25,842 nt of DNA. It comes from a virus. Where the stretch lies: positions 1 through 25,842 of the IMG/VR virus record IMGVR_UViG_3300031857_001221. One strand, written 5' to 3'. Positions 23,713 through 25,842 of this stretch are shown piece after piece. Every line of letters begins with the position of its first letter. Positions within the stretch are counted from its first letter, which is position 1. The translations under genes were made by a program, and so were the position numbers. The notes below the pieces were generated by a model. It searched no databases, had not been told where the DNA came from, and saw only the letters and a program-made list of their open reading frames with translations.

Positions 23713-23721
23713 TTTTTTCCC

Positions 23722-25101
23722 TTAGAAACCTAATACGAATCTGAATTGTTCTATGCCATCAGTACTTCTTTGAACACCGGATCTATTCTGTACATAAATC
23801 ATATAACCAGAATGAACTGCAAAATTTGGAGTACTATATGACAATAATGTTCTTGTTGTCTTTGAATCTTGGCCAAATATTGGACTGTTATTTGCTGGAG
23901 TTCCTGTAGTATTTATCAGCTTAATTAGATTGGAACCACCATCAAAACTCAAAACGTTTGCATAAAATGTTGGATTGGCCAACGTACCTTGATATACGAA
24001 TTCATCTGGTGTATAACCTGCATCTGAACCTGGAGCCACAACAATATTTGTTGTTGTGCTATAGATGATACCGTTAGCTGGGTTTGGATTGAATTGTTTT
24101 GTGGTTGGATTTACTATGATGCCTACTTGGTGATAGTCTATGTCTGTTGGTATAAAACCATTTTCATCACCATCGAACTCAGCGGTCAACATAACATGTT
24201 CACAACCTAACTCAGAAATAGGATCAAAACCATGGCCACCAATCGGTGATGTTGCCCATGTAACGTTGGCATTACCACCAATGGCCGAAGTCACCGCAAT
24301 ATTGGCATAGGTATAATTACTACCTGGATTTACCACGATAATATCTCTAACTGAACCACCATCCACCAAAGACTCCACGTTTGCGGATGCACTTGCGCCT
24401 GTGCCATCACCTGTGATAGTAACATACACGACCGCATTGACCGTGTCGTATCCTGACCCACCATTTATGACGTTGATAACATCTATACTGCCTGCACCTG
24501 CACTGGTAACCAATGGGTTCGGTGTATTGGAACCAACTTGTACTGGCATCCATTCTCTGTCCATAAACTTTAGTTTTAGACCGGTGTCAATGGTGTACAT
24601 GAATTTCCATTTGTAACCATCGTCACCTTGGAAAATTCTGTTAGCTGAGTAAGTACCTGGTTCAAAATAAGGTTCTCTTGTTGATGCACCAGCATTATTG
24701 TTCCACAAACACTTAAAGACTTGGTCGTATTTGTTCTTTACATAGAATGTTTTGGTTATAAAACCATTTACATCTTTGGCCAACATGTCTACATCATCAC
24801 GAAAATAATCATACACTGTGCCTGTGGTCCAGTCAACTCGTTGAATGACTGGTGATATATCACTGGTCTTAATTTGTTTTGCAACAAATATATTCTTTTG
24901 AACTTGTTTAATGGACTTCAAGTCACCAGTCGGCATGGTTGGATTATCATTATCTGCCCATGGAGTTGGCTTGGCCAAGAAACAATAGTAAGAATGAATT
25001 GGTATTGTAATTGCTGGCGGTACCACTGCAACTGGTGCATAATACAACAGGTCTATCTGTGAAACCTTTGATGCGCTTGTGAGTATGTTTTTATTTGCCA
25101 T
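23722..25101 (-). CDS. gp8: Baseplate wedge protein gp8 homologue
   Basis: Residues 38-60 (YYCFLAKPTPWADNDNPTMP) and about 80-105 (DISPVIQRVDWTTGTVYDYF) match the conserved core of T4-like gp8, a wedge protein that joins the outer parts of the baseplate and holds fibres. At 459 residues it is longer than T4 gp8 (334). The excess includes an insert near 205-290 with GGSGYD (Tyr218) and GSNYT, similar to the GSGY repeat in the adjacent DUF4815 protein. The C-terminal part, GYMIYVQNRSGVQRSTDGIE, then FRFVLGF, closes as in the family. The ATG at 25101 has no clear Shine-Dalgarno; only AATAAATAAATC lies upstream. Confidence 0.88.
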   Translation of the reverse strand: MANKNILTSASKVSQIDLLYYAPVAVVPPAITIPIHSYYCFLAKPTPWADNDNPTMPTGDLKSIKQVQKNIFVAKQIKTSDISPVIQRVDWTTGTVYDYFRDDVDMLAKDVNGFITKTFYVKNKYDQVFKCLWNNNAGASTREPYFEPGTYSANRIFQGDDGYKWKFMYTIDTGLKLKFMDREWMPVQVGSNTPNPLVTSAGAGSIDVINVINGGSGYDTVNAVVYVTITGDGTGASASANVESLVDGGSVRDIIVVNPGSNYTYANIAVTSAIGGNANVTWATSPIGGHGFDPISELGCEHVMLTAEFDGDENGFIPTDIDYHQVGIIVNPTTKQFNPNPANGIIYSTTTNIVVAPGSDAGYTPDEFVYQGTLANPTFYANVLSFDGGSNLIKLINTTGTPANNSPIFGQDSKTTRTLLSYSTPNFAVHSGYMIYVQNRSGVQRSTDGIEQFRFVLGF

Positions 25102-25105
25102 GATT

Positions 25106-25113
25106 TATTTATT
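25106..25113 (-). promoter_or_regulatory. Possible late promoter-like box AATAAATA before gp8
   Basis: Minus-strand AATAAATA overlaps the TAA stop of the upstream fibre gene. It lies only 4 bases before the ATG of gp8, so a transcript from here would have almost no leader. The sequence is otherwise like the other junction boxes, but spacing argues against it as a normal promoter. Confidence 0.2.
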
Positions 25114-25842
25114 ATTGATATGTGGCTGCGACATATGTATTTGCTAGGTCATTGTTAAAACTAAAATATCTTAGATAACATGTTCTTGTTGCTGCTAAGT
25201 TAAATGTTGTTGCGCCCATTGAAGAATTAATTTCTGTACAACCGTGTGTTATTGTTCTTTGTTGACCTGATGTGTTGGTAATAATAACATCAGTGAATTT
25301 TCCTGGTACAAAAGAACTTAAAGTCACGACCAAATCTGCTGCGATGTTTGCTTTAACCATACTAGAATTGGAAAATCCAATATCAATTGCAGTTTGTGAA
25401 CCTGGAAATATATTTGGAGTTCTTATTGTATTCGCAGCATACAAAGGTCCATTAACAGTTAGTATACCTGGTACTGTTAAGTTTGTATTAACAACAATTG
25501 TGGAAGTATTTTGCAATGATGTATTTGCTTGAGTGAAAGCACCGTTGGCAAACGATGCAGCACTATTGGCCTGTTCATAACCAGAATTGGCTCTTGTAAA
25601 GGCTGCATTTGCAAAGGTTGCTGTGGTATTCTGGGATTCATATGATGCATTAGCGGTTACAAAGGCACCATTAGCAAATGCAGAGGTTGTATTCTGTGAT
25701 GCATAAGAGGCATTCGCTGTCAAAAAGGCACCATTAGCAAACGATGCTGCTGCATTGGCTGTTATGAATGCCGAATTTGCAAAGGATGCACCAGAATTGG
25801 CTGTTACGAAAGCACCATTAGCAAACAATGCATTCGAGTTTG
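25112..25842 (-). CDS. Repeat-rich tail fibre-like protein, 5' end beyond window
   Basis: The frame is open through the right edge (reading NSNALFANGAF...), so the start is not in the window. About 120 residues of AN-x-A heptad repeats come first (ANGAFVT/ANSGASF/ANSAFIT), with ASYASQNTT and ASYESQNTT variants. They are followed by a region with LTVPGILTVNGPLYAANTIR, a DIGFSNSS segment and a C-terminal beta-rich part (FTDVIITNTSGQQRTITHGC, ending YVAATYQ). It ends 11 bases before gp8, an unusual place for such a protein, and is most likely a fibre or a baseplate-attached appendage. Repeat DNA closely matches that of the genes at 1-606, 3854-6025 and 6385-8013. Confidence 0.83.
   Translation of the reverse strand, partial: NSNALFANGAFVTANSGASFANSAFITANAAASFANGAFLTANASYASQNTTSAFANGAFVTANASYESQNTTATFANAAFTRANSGYEQANSAASFANGAFTQANTSLQNTSTIVVNTNLTVPGILTVNGPLYAANTIRTPNIFPGSQTAIDIGFSNSSMVKANIAADLVVTLSSFVPGKFTDVIITNTSGQQRTITHGCTEINSSMGATTFNLAATRTCYLRYFSFNNDLANTYVAATYQ

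Overview
The window is a stretch of the virion structural region of a tailed phage, most likely a T4-like myovirus from water. It is AT-rich, every supportable gene lies on the minus strand, and genes are packed with 1-50 base gaps or a 4-base overlap. The T4-like assignment rests on a baseplate wedge gp8 homologue (23722-25101), a very large DUF4815-type virion protein (17341-23712), an S74-chaperone tail fibre (12883-17115) and T4-type late promoter motifs (NATAAATA) at several gene junctions. The ANGAF-type repeats, S74 fibres and cupredoxin-like insert are a style I associate with uncultured marine and freshwater phages. The host cannot be told from the sequence.

Layout in transcription order (right to left). 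A repeat-rich fibre protein enters from beyond the right edge (25112-25842). Next come gp8, the 2123-residue DUF4815 protein, a 73-residue coiled-coil protein, and the 1410-residue S74 fibre, which overlaps a 329-residue fibre-like protein by ATGA. A block of small structural proteins follows (113, 177 and 74 residues). Then come a 637-residue GGTG-repeat fibre, a 241-residue coiled-coil protein, a 542-residue repeat fibre with an embedded cupredoxin-like domain, a 108-residue virion protein and a 723-residue repeat fibre. After three tandem perfect TATAAATA boxes lie four proteins I cannot name (107, 297, 483 and 138 residues). A last repeat protein (1-606) runs off the left edge.

The genes look like a baseplate and fibre assembly module. 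gp8 and the DUF4815 protein would supply the baseplate platform. The others are modular fibres and adaptors that reuse a small set of parts: an Mtd-like N-terminal module, a heptad AN-x-A repeat (14-residue, 42-base units), a DIGF/HYN reporter-like module, GGTG repeats, a small beta 'VDG' module and GSGY repeats. The same DNA cassettes occur in at least five genes, which gives much substrate for recombination. No tRNA, CRISPR, insertion sequence, integrase or reverse transcriptase was seen. No gene-free gap exceeds 60 bases.
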